NCBI RefSeq assembly: GCF_014649995.1 | Contig: NZ_BMUC01000001.1 | Location: forward strand, 250,525 to 314,524 | DNA length: 64,000 bases | From: Streptomyces griseoflavus | Lineage (GTDB): Bacteria > Actinomycetota > Actinomycetes > Streptomycetales > Streptomycetaceae | Direction of reading: 5' to 3' | In this document: positions 42,684 through 53,019 of the stretch, one piece after another | Position numbering within the stretch: position 1 is the first letter of the stretch | Layout of the letters: every line of letters begins with the position of its first letter | The notes under the pieces: generated by a model | The model's input: the letters and a program-made list of their open reading frames with translations, nothing else | The model's database searches: none | Told to the model about the DNA's origin: nothing | Position numbers and translations under genes: made by a program

Positions 42684-43661
42684 TCACCTGCCGGGTGCCA
42701 CGCCGACGAGATCGGCGCCCAGCGTCTCCACGGGAGTGCAGTACGGCAGGTCGTCCACGGGCCGGTCGGTGCAGAAGCGGGCGATCAGGTCCGCCGACTC
42801 CTGCCTGCGTTCCACGGTGACCAGGTGGTCCGCCTCCTTGACCGTGGTGAACAGCGCCCGGGGCATCGTCGCGGCGAGCTCACGGCCCATCTGCGGGGTG
42901 CACAGGGTGTCGTACTCCCCGGTGAACACCAGCGACGGCACGGCGGGGACGGGCAGCGGCCGGTAGCAGCCGTGCGTCACCAGCCGGGTGTTGTGCTCGA
43001 CCGCCTTGCGGATCTCGTCCGGCGTCTGGTTCACGAACTGCCGCTGGAGCAGCCGGGCCACGGCCGCGTGCCTGCGGACCTTGCCGGCCTCCGGGTTGGA
43101 CATGAACAGCCGCACCAGCCCGTCGGCGGCCCGCTCGACGTCACCCTCCTCCAGGGTCCGTGACAGCCGCGGCACGGCCTCCTCGTAGAGCTCGGGAAGC
43201 CGGATCGCCGCGGCCGCGAAGATGATGCGCCGCACGGACTCCGGGTGGCGCTGCGCGAAGCGGAGACCGACGACCTCGCCGAAGCAGCCACCGAACAGGT
43301 TCACCTCCGGCACGCCCAGCTCCGTCAGCATGTGCTGGACCGCGTCGGCCAGGAAGTCGATGTCGTAGCCCGCCGGCAGGAAGTCCGAGCTGCCGTAACC
43401 GGGAAGGTCCACGGTGATCAGCGAGCACAACGGCGCCAGCCACTTCTCGTGACTCTGCCAGGAGTACCGATCCTGCGACGAGCCCCCGAGCAGCAGCAGC
43501 GGAGCGGTCCGCGGTTCCCTCTGCCGGACGATCCGGCAGGTGTACGCGAACCCCCCGAAGGCGAGACCGCGTTCCTCCACCTGCTGCTCAGGCGCTGGGG
43601 GAAGGGGCCCGGAGCGCCCTGTGCGGGGCGGGTCCTGGGCGGCGATGACGGCAGTGCGCAT
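42684..43661 (-). CDS. Alpha/beta hydrolase with cysteine nucleophile
   Basis: A 325-residue alpha/beta hydrolase without signal peptide. The lid-containing fold is clear: the oxyanion region is LLLLGGSSQDRYSW, and VDLPGYGSSD follows. The nucleophile elbow reads GGCFGE, so Cys126 replaces the usual serine. Asp251 (GEYDT) and His279 (EADHL) complete the triad. A cysteine nucleophile occurs in dienelactone hydrolases and in some acyltransferases, so the enzyme may transfer acyl groups rather than hydrolyse esters. ATG 43661 is preceded by GGAG. An unusual inverted repeat lies upstream. Confidence 0.88.
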   Translation of the reverse strand: MRTAVIAAQDPPRTGRSGPLPPAPEQQVEERGLAFGGFAYTCRIVRQREPRTAPLLLLGGSSQDRYSWQSHEKWLAPLCSLITVDLPGYGSSDFLPAGYDIDFLADAVQHMLTELGVPEVNLFGGCFGEVVGLRFAQRHPESVRRIIFAAAAIRLPELYEEAVPRLSRTLEEGDVERAADGLVRLFMSNPEAGKVRRHAAVARLLQRQFVNQTPDEIRKAVEHNTRLVTHGCYRPLPVPAVPSLVFTGEYDTLCTPQMGRELAATMPRALFTTVKEADHLVTVERRQESADLIARFCTDRPVDDLPYCTPVETLGADLVGVAPGR

Positions 43662-43713
43662 GAGCGGCTCCGGGAATGGCGCAACGACGAGAACCGCACC
43701 ATGATTACCAGGA

Positions 43714-43752
43714 ATCGCCCATTTAGAGCGCAATCACTCGAACATGGGCGAT
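43714..43752 (-). promoter_or_regulatory. Inverted repeat upstream of the hydrolase gene
   Basis: ATCGCCCAT (43714-43722) and ATGGGCGAT (43744-43752) form a perfect 9-bp dyad with a 21-nt A/T-richer centre, 53-91 nt upstream of the hydrolase start. Likely a regulator binding site spanning the promoter. Confidence 0.45.
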
Positions 43753-43886
43753 CCGGTCAGGAGTGCCGTCGTCCGACGGCACCGTCGAGTCGGCCCCACC
43801 CGCCGGAGCGCCGATTCCGCCGCCCGATCGACGCATGATCCGGGTGACGGGCCGGGCCCCGGCCCGCGTCCGCGCCCGGGATGTGC

Positions 43887-44318
43887 CTAGAGCTGATTCC
43901 GCCACCACGGGACATCGAGGGAAGGGGCGCGGATGATCCTGGCTCGTCGGAGAATCTTGGCATCGAGAGCCCGCACGAGTCCGCGCAGCTCTCGTGCCGA
44001 CTTCTTCGGGAGGGCGTGCAGAACGGCCTCGAGGTGATCACGGAAGTACTCCGGAGCGCCACAGCATCCGGGTTCCCCGCACCCGTGCGGAGCGAGGGGA
44101 TCGGCGATCCTCCTCAGCGGGCCGTGGGCCGGCGCCGCCCAGTGCGAGAAGGCCTCAGCCGTGTCGCCGGGCCGGAAGCGTGTCCGTTCGAGCCTGCGGA
44201 TGTGGGCCCGGCACGCCCCGGACAGCCGGTTGATCGGCGGACGCGGACGGCGGAAGTGGTGCCTGGGACGACGGACGGGGAGATCCTGCCGTACGGCAGA
44301 CGGGCGCCTACGCGGCAT
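43887..44318 (-). CDS. Conserved hypothetical protein
   Basis: Up to 143 residues. The C-terminal two-thirds looks like a real soluble protein: HWAAPAHGPL, a cysteine cluster CGEPGCCG, then helical FRDHLEAVLHALPKKSARELRGLVRALDAKILRRARI (a long amphipathic run) ending VPWWRNQL. I recall similar proteins ending in WWRDQL in other streptomycetes. The Arg/Pro-rich first ~35 residues may not be translated, and the true start is uncertain. It is upstream of a minus-strand tRNA's 3' end. Function unknown. Confidence 0.6.
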   Translation of the reverse strand: MPRRRPSAVRQDLPVRRPRHHFRRPRPPINRLSGACRAHIRRLERTRFRPGDTAEAFSHWAAPAHGPLRRIADPLAPHGCGEPGCCGAPEYFRDHLEAVLHALPKKSARELRGLVRALDAKILRRARIIRAPSLDVPWWRNQL

Positions 44319-44509
44319 TGCCCCTTCGGTGGTGGGTCATGTGACGAAAGTACCGTCGGCCGCGCGGATGATCCAGAGCTTTGTCCGGGAGTCGCTGAAC
44401 TGGAGCGGGCGGGGGGCTACTGGCCGTCGAGTGACGGGACCGTTGCCGTCGGAGATACGGAACGCCCTGCAGGGCGGATCCCCTCTGGCGCGTTCTCGCT
44501 GGTAGCGGG

Positions 44510-44585
44510 TGGCGCCCCCGGCAGGACTCGAACCTGCGGCCAAGCGCTTAGAAGGCGCCTGCTCTATCCACTGAGCTACGGGGGC
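44510..44585 (-). tRNA. tRNA-Arg (anticodon TCT)
   Basis: On the minus strand the cloverleaf runs from 44585. The acceptor stem GCCCCCG pairs with CGGGGGC, the D arm contains AGCTCAGTGGATAGAGC, and the anticodon loop CTTCTAA gives TCT, reading AGA. The T arm GCAGGTTCGAGTCCTGC is canonical. The 3' CCA is encoded (44512-44510). AGA is rare in high-G+C genomes. Confidence 0.95.
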
Positions 44586-44908
44586 CGGTGTGGCGGCCTG
44601 TCGTCATGGTGCCCTCGGAGGGCGTGTTTCCGACGTTGCCGGAGACAAGGATAGGGCTCCCGCATCCTTGTCCCTGTCGCCTCGCCTCCGTGGCTCGATG
44701 TGGAGGTTAGGTGAAGCGGTCCTGATAATCGCAGGCAGGTGCGAATCGTGCACTGATTTTGGCCTCTCGCGCATCGGGTGTTGTGCACTCGTTATGCCTG
44801 GGCTGTGTCCGTGCCCCGGTCGCCCCGTCCACCCCTGGTGTTCAGTCGGCGCGCAGACATGCTCATATGCTTCAGAATTCCCCTAAAATTGGGCATTCTT
44901 CGCATGTG
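44586..44908. other. Intergenic region between tRNA-Arg and the dynamin-like pair
   Basis: No gene is seen in these 323 bp. An inverted repeat GACAAGGAT/ATCCTTGTC lies at 44644-44672. G+C falls towards 44860-44900, where TAAAAT (44884-44889) could be the -10 of a promoter just before the GTPase gene. Confidence 0.5.
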
Positions 44909-46516
44909 GTGACCTTGGACGTACGGCCTCAGCTGCTCGACGCACTCTCCGCCCTGCGCGACCGTGTCGCCGCCGCACGCTTCCCGCTGCCCCTGGCCGG
45001 GGCCGCCCGCGCGCGTGCCAACCGCGACGAACTCCTCGCCCAGCTCGACGACTATCTGGTGCCCCGGCTGAGAGATCCCGAAGCGCCCCTGCTGGCCGTC
45101 GTCGGAGGATCCACGGGGGCCGGGAAGTCCACCCTGGTGAACTCCCTCGTCGGCCGGCGGGTCAGTGAGGCGGGCGTGCTGCGGCCGACGACACGGACAC
45201 CGGTGCTTGTCTGCCATCCGGAGGATCACCACTGGTTCAGCGGAATGCGGGTGCTGCCCGACCTCACACGCGTCTGGGTGCCCCACCACCAGGACCCGGC
45301 GGACGACCTGCTCCTGCCCGGCGAGAACCCTGCGCGCGTCCTGCGCGTCGAGACCGCCGACACCCTGCCCCCCGGCCTGGCCCTCCTCGACGCCCCCGAC
45401 ATCGACTCCCTGGTGTCCGACAACCGCGTACTCGCCGCCGAGCTCATCAACGCCGCGGACATCTGGATCATGGTCACCACCGCCGCCCGCTACGCCGACG
45501 CCGTCCCCTGGCACATGCTGCGCACCGCCAAGGAGTACGACGTCAGCCTGGTGACCGTGCTGGACCGGGTCCCCCACCAGGTCGTCTCCGAGGTGTCGCG
45601 GCAGTACGGCGCCCTGCTCACCAAGGCCGGTCTCGGCCACGTGCCGCGCTTCACCGTGCCCGAGCTGCCCGAGTCGGCGTGGGGCGGCGGACTGCTGCCC
45701 GCCACCGCCGTGGCGGCCCTGCGCACCTGGCTCGTGCACCAGACGCTGGACCCCGCCGCGCGCCAGCACGTCATGGCCCGCACCGCCCACGGCGTCCTGG
45801 ACTCCCTCAACTCCCGCCTGCCCGAACTCGCCGGGGCCGCCGCCGCCCAGTACGCCGCCGCGCTGCGGCTCACCACCGTCATCGAGGGTGCCTACGACAG
45901 CGAGCACTCGCGCGTGCGGGGCCGGCTCCAGGCCGGAGCCGTACTCGCGGGGGACGCGCTCAAGCGGTGGCGCGCCTTCCCCCTCGACTGCACCCCGGGC
46001 GAACTCCTCGACACCCTGGTGGAGAGCCTCGGCACACTGCTGCTGTGCGCCGTCGCCGCCGCCGACGAACGCGTGGACGACGCCTGGCGGCGCGAACCCG
46101 CCGCGGACGCCCCCGAACTCGCCGGCCGCGACGGTGCCCCGGAGAGCGCCGAACACCGGATCGGACTGGCCGTACGGCGCTGGCGGCGCGAACTGGAGGA
46201 GTTCGCCGAGGACGAGGTGCGCGAACTCGACCGGGGCGTCGCACCCGACCCCGAACTGGTCGCGGCGCTCGTCGCCACCGTGCTGCTGGGCGGCCGCCGG
46301 GCCAGGACCGCGGGGGAAGGACTCGCCGAGCGGATCGGCGCGCACGGCGCGCTGCGGCTGCGCGACCGCGGCGGGCGGCTCCTCGTCCAGTACGTGGACC
46401 GGGTCATGGAGGCCGAGCGTGAACGCCGGCTCGCCCCGCTCGACACGCTCGACGTGCACGCGGAACCCCAGCCCGAACTCATCGCCGCGTTGTCCGTACT
46501 GCAGAAGGAGAGGTGA
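44909..46516 (+). CDS. Dynamin-like GTPase, first of pair (DynA/DynB type)
   Basis: About 535 residues. The GTPase domain has a P-loop GSTGAGKST (67-75), a switch region RPTTRTP, and the G3-like LLDAPDID. After the GTPase part it is mostly helical. No convincing transmembrane helix is seen. It is coupled to a second dynamin-like gene 3 nt downstream. In Streptomyces venezuelae two such proteins, DynA and DynB, stabilise FtsZ rings during sporulation septation. I cannot assign which letter applies. GTG 44909 (or 44906) is favoured because TAAAAT lies 20 nt upstream, giving a near-leaderless mRNA. The frame is open to ATG 44867. Confidence 0.85.
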   Translation: MTLDVRPQLLDALSALRDRVAAARFPLPLAGAARARANRDELLAQLDDYLVPRLRDPEAPLLAVVGGSTGAGKSTLVNSLVGRRVSEAGVLRPTTRTPVLVCHPEDHHWFSGMRVLPDLTRVWVPHHQDPADDLLLPGENPARVLRVETADTLPPGLALLDAPDIDSLVSDNRVLAAELINAADIWIMVTTAARYADAVPWHMLRTAKEYDVSLVTVLDRVPHQVVSEVSRQYGALLTKAGLGHVPRFTVPELPESAWGGGLLPATAVAALRTWLVHQTLDPAARQHVMARTAHGVLDSLNSRLPELAGAAAAQYAAALRLTTVIEGAYDSEHSRVRGRLQAGAVLAGDALKRWRAFPLDCTPGELLDTLVESLGTLLLCAVAAADERVDDAWRREPAADAPELAGRDGAPESAEHRIGLAVRRWRRELEEFAEDEVRELDRGVAPDPELVAALVATVLLGGRRARTAGEGLAERIGAHGALRLRDRGGRLLVQYVDRVMEAERERRLAPLDTLDVHAEPQPELIAALSVLQKER

Positions 46517-46519
46517 CCG

Positions 46520-48346
46520 GTGACCGCCGTCACTGACCAGGACCAGGACCACACCGAGCACCCTGAGCGCCCCGATCGATCCGAACACTCCGACAGCTCC
46601 GGCCGCCACGACGAGGCGACCGCCCGGGCGGCGGACACCGGGAGCCCCTGGGACGACGGGCTGATCGCGCGGCGGGTGAACGGGAGCGCGGGGGAGGAAC
46701 AGCGCCGGGTGACGGAGCCGAGGGCGTCCACACCGCAGAAGGTGACGCCGCTGACGTACGGTCCGCAGCTGGGGGCGCGGCTGGAGGCGCTGCGCGAGCT
46801 CGTGGGGCTGTCCCGCACCCGGCTCGACAACCGCACCCTCGCCCAGGCGGGCCGGGTCCTCGACGAGGCCGCCGCACGGCGCGGTCTCTCCGGCCGGCAC
46901 ACCGTCGTCGCCCTCGCCGGTGCCACCGGGAGCGGCAAGTCGCAGTTGTTCAACGCGCTGGCCGGGGTGCCCATCTCCGAGACCGGCGTGCGGCGGCCGA
47001 CCACGGCCGCGCCGATCGCGTGCAGCTGGAGCGACGGCGCGGCCGGCCTCATCGAACGCCTCGGCATCCCGCCCCGCCTCCGGCGCCGCCCCCTGCAGGC
47101 GGCGGCGGACGCCGACGACCGGCTGCGCGGGCTCGTCCTGGTCGACCTGCCCGACCACGACTCGGCGGCCGTGCAGCACCGGGAGCAGGTCGACCGCGTG
47201 CTGGGGCTGGTCGACGCGGTCATCTGGGTCGTCGACCCCGAGAAGTACGCCGACGCCATGCTCCACGAACGCTATCTGCGGCCCATGGCGGCCCACGCGG
47301 AGGTCATGTTCGTCGTCCTCAACCAGATCGACCGGCTGCCCGGGGAGGCCGCCGAGCAGGTCCTGGACGACCTGCGGCGACTCCTCGACGAGGACGGCAT
47401 CGCCCTCGGCGAGTACGGCGAACCCGGCACGACGGTGCTCGCCCTGTCCGCGCTCACCGGGGAGGGCGTCGGCGACCTGCGGGAGGCGCTCGGCCGGTTC
47501 GTGTCCGAACGCGGGGCCCCGGCCCGCCGGATCTCCGCGGACGTGGACATCGCGGCGGCCCGTCTGTGGCCCGTGTACGCCACCGGCCGCCGCGCCGGGC
47601 TGAGCGAGGAGGCGCGCGAGGAGTTCTCCGACCGGCTCGCCGACGCGGTGGGCGCCACCGCGGCGGGCGAGGCGGCCGAACGCGCCTGGCTGCGCAACGC
47701 CAACCGCGCCTGCGGCACGCCCTGGCTGCGACTGTGGCGCTGGTGCCAGCAGCGGGGCGAGCCGTCCACCGGCAGGGCCACCCTGCGCGGGCAGCTCGAC
47801 GAGGAGGCCACCGCCCGGCAGCGCGTGGAGCAGGCGGTGCGCACGGTCGCCGACCGGGCCTCGGCCGGGCTGCCGGCGCCGTGGGCGCAGGCGGTACGGG
47901 AGGCGGCCGTACGCGGATCCCAGGGGCTGCCCGAGGCACTGGACGAACTCGCCGTGCGCGCCGGACTGCCCCCGGGGAGGCCGCCGCGGCCCGGATGGTG
48001 GCCGGTGGCCGTGCTCGCCCAGGTGTCGATGACGGTCGTTCAGTTCGTCGGCGGGCTGTGGCTGCTGGCACAGATCATCGGGGTCATGGCGCCGAACCTG
48101 GGGGTGCCGGTGCTGCTGATGGTGATCGGCATCGTCGGTGGGCCGCTCATCGAGTGGAGCTGCCGCCTGGCCGCGCGGGGTCCCGCCCGGCGGTACGGCC
48201 TGGATGCGGAGAGACGGCTGCGGGAGGCGGCCGCGGGCTGCGGACGGGCCCGCGTCCTGGATCCGGTGGCGGCGGAACTCCTGCGCTACCGGGAGGTACG
48301 GGAGCAGTACGGGCGGGTCACCGGGACGGTGGCGCGGACGGGCTGA
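46520..48346 (+). CDS. Dynamin-like GTPase with C-terminal membrane hairpin, second of pair
   Basis: A 608-residue protein. An acidic, disordered N-terminus of ~90 residues (rich in Asp, His, Glu) precedes the GTPase domain: P-loop GATGSGKSQ near 134-142, RRPTTAAP, G3-like VDLPDHDS and NQIDR as G4. Helical middle and assembly regions follow, and two closely spaced membrane helices (about residues 490-545) form a hairpin. It probably anchors the dynamin pair at the septal membrane. The GTG start lies 3 nt after the first gene, with AAGGAG upstream. Its stop codon lies inside an 18-bp tandem repeat. Confidence 0.87.
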   Translation: MTAVTDQDQDHTEHPERPDRSEHSDSSGRHDEATARAADTGSPWDDGLIARRVNGSAGEEQRRVTEPRASTPQKVTPLTYGPQLGARLEALRELVGLSRTRLDNRTLAQAGRVLDEAAARRGLSGRHTVVALAGATGSGKSQLFNALAGVPISETGVRRPTTAAPIACSWSDGAAGLIERLGIPPRLRRRPLQAAADADDRLRGLVLVDLPDHDSAAVQHREQVDRVLGLVDAVIWVVDPEKYADAMLHERYLRPMAAHAEVMFVVLNQIDRLPGEAAEQVLDDLRRLLDEDGIALGEYGEPGTTVLALSALTGEGVGDLREALGRFVSERGAPARRISADVDIAAARLWPVYATGRRAGLSEEAREEFSDRLADAVGATAAGEAAERAWLRNANRACGTPWLRLWRWCQQRGEPSTGRATLRGQLDEEATARQRVEQAVRTVADRASAGLPAPWAQAVREAAVRGSQGLPEALDELAVRAGLPPGRPPRPGWWPVAVLAQVSMTVVQFVGGLWLLAQIIGVMAPNLGVPVLLMVIGIVGGPLIEWSCRLAARGPARRYGLDAERRLREAAAGCGRARVLDPVAAELLRYREVREQYGRVTGTVARTG

Positions 48347-48423
48347 GGCGCGCGGACGGGCTGAGGCGGGCGGACGGGCTGAGGCGGGCGGACGGGCTGA
48401 AGCGGGCGGACGGGCTGAAGCGG
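48334..48423 (+). repeat. 18-bp tandem repeat across the dynamin stop codon
   Basis: There are five head-to-tail copies of GCGGACGGGCTGAGGCGG, differing at one or two positions (48334-48351, 48352-48369, 48370-48387, 48388-48405, 48406-48423). Eighteen is a multiple of three, so each copy repeats the Arg-Thr-Gly-stop end in frame and places redundant TGA stop codons downstream. Confidence 0.95.
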
Positions 48424-48664
48424 AACCTCCTCCGGCCGGAGGTGCGCAGTCCCTCCCGTGGGTGACGGGGATGTCCACAGGCCGGAGGTCGTCCACAGCG
48501 CTCGGCGGGCCCGGCCCGACGGCGGCAGTCTGGCTCCACGGCGATCGCGGCACGGTCCGCGGCCGCCGTGCCGGACGGCAGCCGTACGGGACGGGCCCGT
48601 ACGCGTATCCGCCCGTGCCCGCCGGCGTGACGACCGGCGGGCAGGGGCCAGGGAGGCAGACGCG

Positions 48665-49144
48665 ATGAACGAGACGATGGTGTGCGTGGTCGGGAACGTG
48701 GCGACACGGCCGGTGTACCGGGAGACGGCCTCCGGCCCGGCGGCCAGGTTCCGGGTGGCGGTCACCTCCCGGTACTGGGACCGGGAGAAGAGCGCCTGGG
48801 CGGACGGACACACCAATTTCTTCACGGTCTGGGCCAACCGCCAGCTCGCCACCAACACGGCGGCGTCCCTGTCGGTGGGCGAGCCGGTGATCGTCCAGGG
48901 CCGGCTGAAGGTGCGCACGGAGACGCGGGAGGGGCAGCAGGGCTGGATGTCCGCGGACATCGACGCGGTGGCGATCGGCCACGACCTCTCGCGGGGCACG
49001 ACCGCCTTCCGCCGCGCCCCACGCCCGGAACAGACAGTCACGACGGAACAGCCCGAGCCCAACTGGGAAACACCGGACGACACTTCACAGCCGAACGAGA
49101 GGGAAGGGCGGCAACGCCGCTCGCGCCAGACCGTCATGACGTGA
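48665..49144 (+). CDS. ssbB: Single-stranded DNA-binding protein SsbB
   Basis: A 159-residue OB-fold SSB. The N-terminal domain reads VCVVGNVATRPVYRETASG with the RFRVAVTSRYWDREKSAWADG strand, and PVIVQGRLKVRTETREG follows. The C-terminal tail is short and lacks the acidic DDDIPF tip of the essential SSB. That makes it the SsbB paralogue, which in Streptomyces acts in chromosome segregation during sporulation. This fits its place after the dynamin pair. ATG 48665 is preceded by AGGGAGG. Confidence 0.88.
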   Translation: MNETMVCVVGNVATRPVYRETASGPAARFRVAVTSRYWDREKSAWADGHTNFFTVWANRQLATNTAASLSVGEPVIVQGRLKVRTETREGQQGWMSADIDAVAIGHDLSRGTTAFRRAPRPEQTVTTEQPEPNWETPDDTSQPNEREGRQRRSRQTVMT

Positions 49145-49163
49145 CGTCAGCCGGTCGAACCGA

Positions 49164-49216
49164 GGCTTATCGGCAGATGCGCGCCCAAACCATCCGGGTG
49201 GATTTGTCGATAAGCC
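49164..49216 (+). promoter_or_regulatory. Hairpin after ssbB
   Basis: GGCTTATCG (49164-49172) pairs perfectly with CGATAAGCC (49208-49216). The 35-nt centre contains a smaller ATCC-GGAT dyad. It lies 20 nt past ssbB and 180 nt before the next gene. It is a possible terminator or attenuator. Confidence 0.4.
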
Positions 49217-49398
49217 TGTCCGCGAGGGCTCGGGCGATAACGATTCCGAGTCGGATCCCTGCTCCGACGCGATCACCGGCAAGCGCTGTCCGTCGTCTCC
49301 TTAGGATGCCGGGACGGCTCCGGGTGCCAAAGGGGTCGGTGATTCTGCTGGTGGGACCGTCCCCCCGCGTCAACGGGTCCCGCTCGGAAGGGAATTAG

Positions 49399-50808
49399 GT
49401 GTCTGTTTCGTTCTCCGCGTGGACGTCGCGCGGACGTGGGTCGGCCCGCCTCGCCGCGGGAACGCTGGTGTCCGGACTGGTCGCCGCCACCGTGCTCGCC
49501 GGTGCCGGGACGGCGGCCGCCGACGTCGACGGGACGACACCGGCGCACAGCGGAGCCGCGGCCACCATAGGCGGACTCAAGACGTACGGCGCCGCCGTCA
49601 TACGCGGCGCCTCCGGCGACACCCAGGTGTCGGCGGGGCTGTTCGAGATGTCCGTCGAGGGCGGCGGCACGCTGCACACCTACTGCGTCGACGTCCACAC
49701 CCCGACCCAGAAGGACGCCAAGTACCACGAGACCGCCTGGAGCGGCACGTCGCTGGGCGTCAACGAGGACGCCGGCCGGATCCGCTGGATCCTGCGGAAC
49801 TCCTACCCGCAGGTGAACGACCTCGCGGCACTGGCGAAGAAGGCCGGAATCCGGGGGCAGCTCACCGAGCAGGACGCCGCGGCCGGCACCCAGGTGGCCA
49901 TCTGGCGGTACTCCGACGACGTGGACGTGGACGCCGTCGACCCCCAGGCCGAGCAGCTCGCCGACTACCTCCAGAAGAAGGCCCGCGACCAGCAGGAGCC
50001 CAGGGCGTCACTGACCCTCGACCCGCCGGCCGTCTCCGGCCGCCCCGGCGAGCGGATCGGCCCGGTGACGGTCCGCACCGACGCCCGCAGCGTGACCGTC
50101 TCCCCGCCGGCGGAGGCCGCCACGACCGGAGTGCGGATCGTGGACGCGAACGGCGAGCCGGTCACCACCGCCGCCGACGGGGGCCGGATCTTCTTCGAGG
50201 TGCCCGAGGACGAGGCGGCGGGCAGTGTCGCGCTGACCGTCCAGGCCTCCACGACGGTGCCGGTCGGACGGGCCTTCGTCTCCGAGAGCCGCAGCCAGAC
50301 GCAGATCCTGGCCGGCTCCAGCGAGTCGACCGTCTCCGCGACCGCGAGCGCCACCTGGTCGGAGGGCGGCGCGACACCCGCCGTGTCGGCCCGCGAGAAC
50401 TGCGTCAAGGGCGGCGTCGACCTCACCGTCACCCACCGCGGCGACGCACCGTTCACCTTCTCCCTGGCCGGTACGGAGCACACCGTCGCCGCCGGCGGGT
50501 CCGCCACGGTGACGGTCCCGCTCAACGAGGACCAGCCGTACGACTTCACGCTCGCCGGACCGCCCGGCTTCGAGAAGCGCTTCACCGGCATGCTCGACTG
50601 CCGCACCCGCGCCGCCGAGGCGGGCACCACCACCCAGACCCTCACCGCTCCCAGCCCTCTGGTGAGCGCCCCCTCCGACACCGACCTCGCCGCGACGGGC
50701 GCCTCCAGTGCCACCCCCTGGATCACCGGCACCGCGATAGCCCTGGTCGTCCTCGGCGGAGCGGGCCTGGTCATCACCCGCCAGCGACAGAACCCGTCCG
50801 GCGACTGA
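49399..50808 (+). CDS. Sortase-anchored surface protein with thioester (TED/TQXA) domain
   Basis: A 469-residue cell-wall protein. The signal peptide (residues 1-41) ends TAAAD. A thioester domain follows, with Cys96 in YCVDVH and Gln165 in GTQVAIW, the pair expected to form an internal thioester that bonds covalently to host or surface amines. Two beta-rich Ig-like domains occupy about 190-410. The sorting signal DLAATG is near residue 430, followed by a membrane helix and RQRQ tail, typical of class E sortase substrates. The GTG start follows GGAAGGGAATTA. No sortase gene is nearby. Confidence 0.9.
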   Translation: MSVSFSAWTSRGRGSARLAAGTLVSGLVAATVLAGAGTAAADVDGTTPAHSGAAATIGGLKTYGAAVIRGASGDTQVSAGLFEMSVEGGGTLHTYCVDVHTPTQKDAKYHETAWSGTSLGVNEDAGRIRWILRNSYPQVNDLAALAKKAGIRGQLTEQDAAAGTQVAIWRYSDDVDVDAVDPQAEQLADYLQKKARDQQEPRASLTLDPPAVSGRPGERIGPVTVRTDARSVTVSPPAEAATTGVRIVDANGEPVTTAADGGRIFFEVPEDEAAGSVALTVQASTTVPVGRAFVSESRSQTQILAGSSESTVSATASATWSEGGATPAVSARENCVKGGVDLTVTHRGDAPFTFSLAGTEHTVAAGGSATVTVPLNEDQPYDFTLAGPPGFEKRFTGMLDCRTRAAEAGTTTQTLTAPSPLVSAPSDTDLAATGASSATPWITGTAIALVVLGGAGLVITRQRQNPSGD

Positions 50809-50823
50809 CCCACGACCGCGGGA

Positions 50824-50845
50824 CCCCCGGGCTCCCGCCCGGGGG
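50824..50845 (+). terminator. Terminator of the thioester-protein gene
   Basis: CCCCCGGGC (50824-50832) pairs with GCCCGGGGG (50837-50845) around TCCC, 16 nt after the stop. Confidence 0.7.
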
Positions 50846-50884
50846 CGGGGGTGGCGGGTGCCGTCCCCTGGGCCGGTCACGGAC

Positions 50885-51172
50885 TCAGTCGGCGACGGGC
50901 GCCTCCGCGCCGACGGCAGAGGGCTCCGCGCCGCCGGCGCGGGACGTCCGGAAGAGGGTGGTCGCCCGGTGGCCGGTCTGCGCCGCCGGCATCGCCAGCC
51001 ACAGTCCTCCGACGGCCGGTCCGAGGAGCTGCCACCAGTCCACGGCCGGCCCTCCGAGAATCCGCACGACCCACCCCGCGTCATACACCGCGACGCCGGC
51101 CAGCAGCACGCTGACGAGCGCCGCCGTCCACCAGTGCCCGGGCCATCCCCTGCCCGCGTCTGTTCCGCTCAC
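50885..51172 (-). CDS. Small two-helix membrane protein
   Basis: A 95-residue protein with two transmembrane helices (about residues 14-32 and 45-65, WWTAALVSVLLAGVAV and LLGPAVGGLWLAM) and a charged Arg/Ala tail. The GTG at 51172 has GGAGGGG five nt upstream. It is convergent with the thioester-domain gene. No family recognised. Codon bias supports it as a real gene. Confidence 0.75.
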   Translation of the reverse strand: MSGTDAGRGWPGHWWTAALVSVLLAGVAVYDAGWVVRILGGPAVDWWQLLGPAVGGLWLAMPAAQTGHRATTLFRTSRAGGAEPSAVGAEAPVAD

Positions 51173-51350
51173 GCTTTCCCCTCCGCGGTTGCCCCGGTGC
51201 CGGGCCCCCTAATGTCCCGACCCACCCGCCACGCACCGAAACCCCAGGTCAGAGCCCTGCGACCGCACGGGTTTCCCCCCAGGGGTAGCGGTCGGGCAAG
51301 ATGGGGTGTATCTGCCCACTGCCAGATTTCAAGCTGCCGGACGGTTTCTC

Positions 51351-53015
<1,665 letters not shown>

Positions 53016-53019
53016 TCTC

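Noticed and set aside
43723-43908. 61-codon minus-strand frame between hydrolase and the conserved unknown
   Set aside because: No domain, no good ribosome binding site, and it contains the inverted repeat. Better seen as promoter region.
44792-48982. Very long minus-strand open frame of 1396 codons
   Set aside because: It is the antisense shadow of the dynamin-like genes and ssbB. Its amino-acid composition is unnatural and it lacks any domain. The real genes lie on the plus strand.
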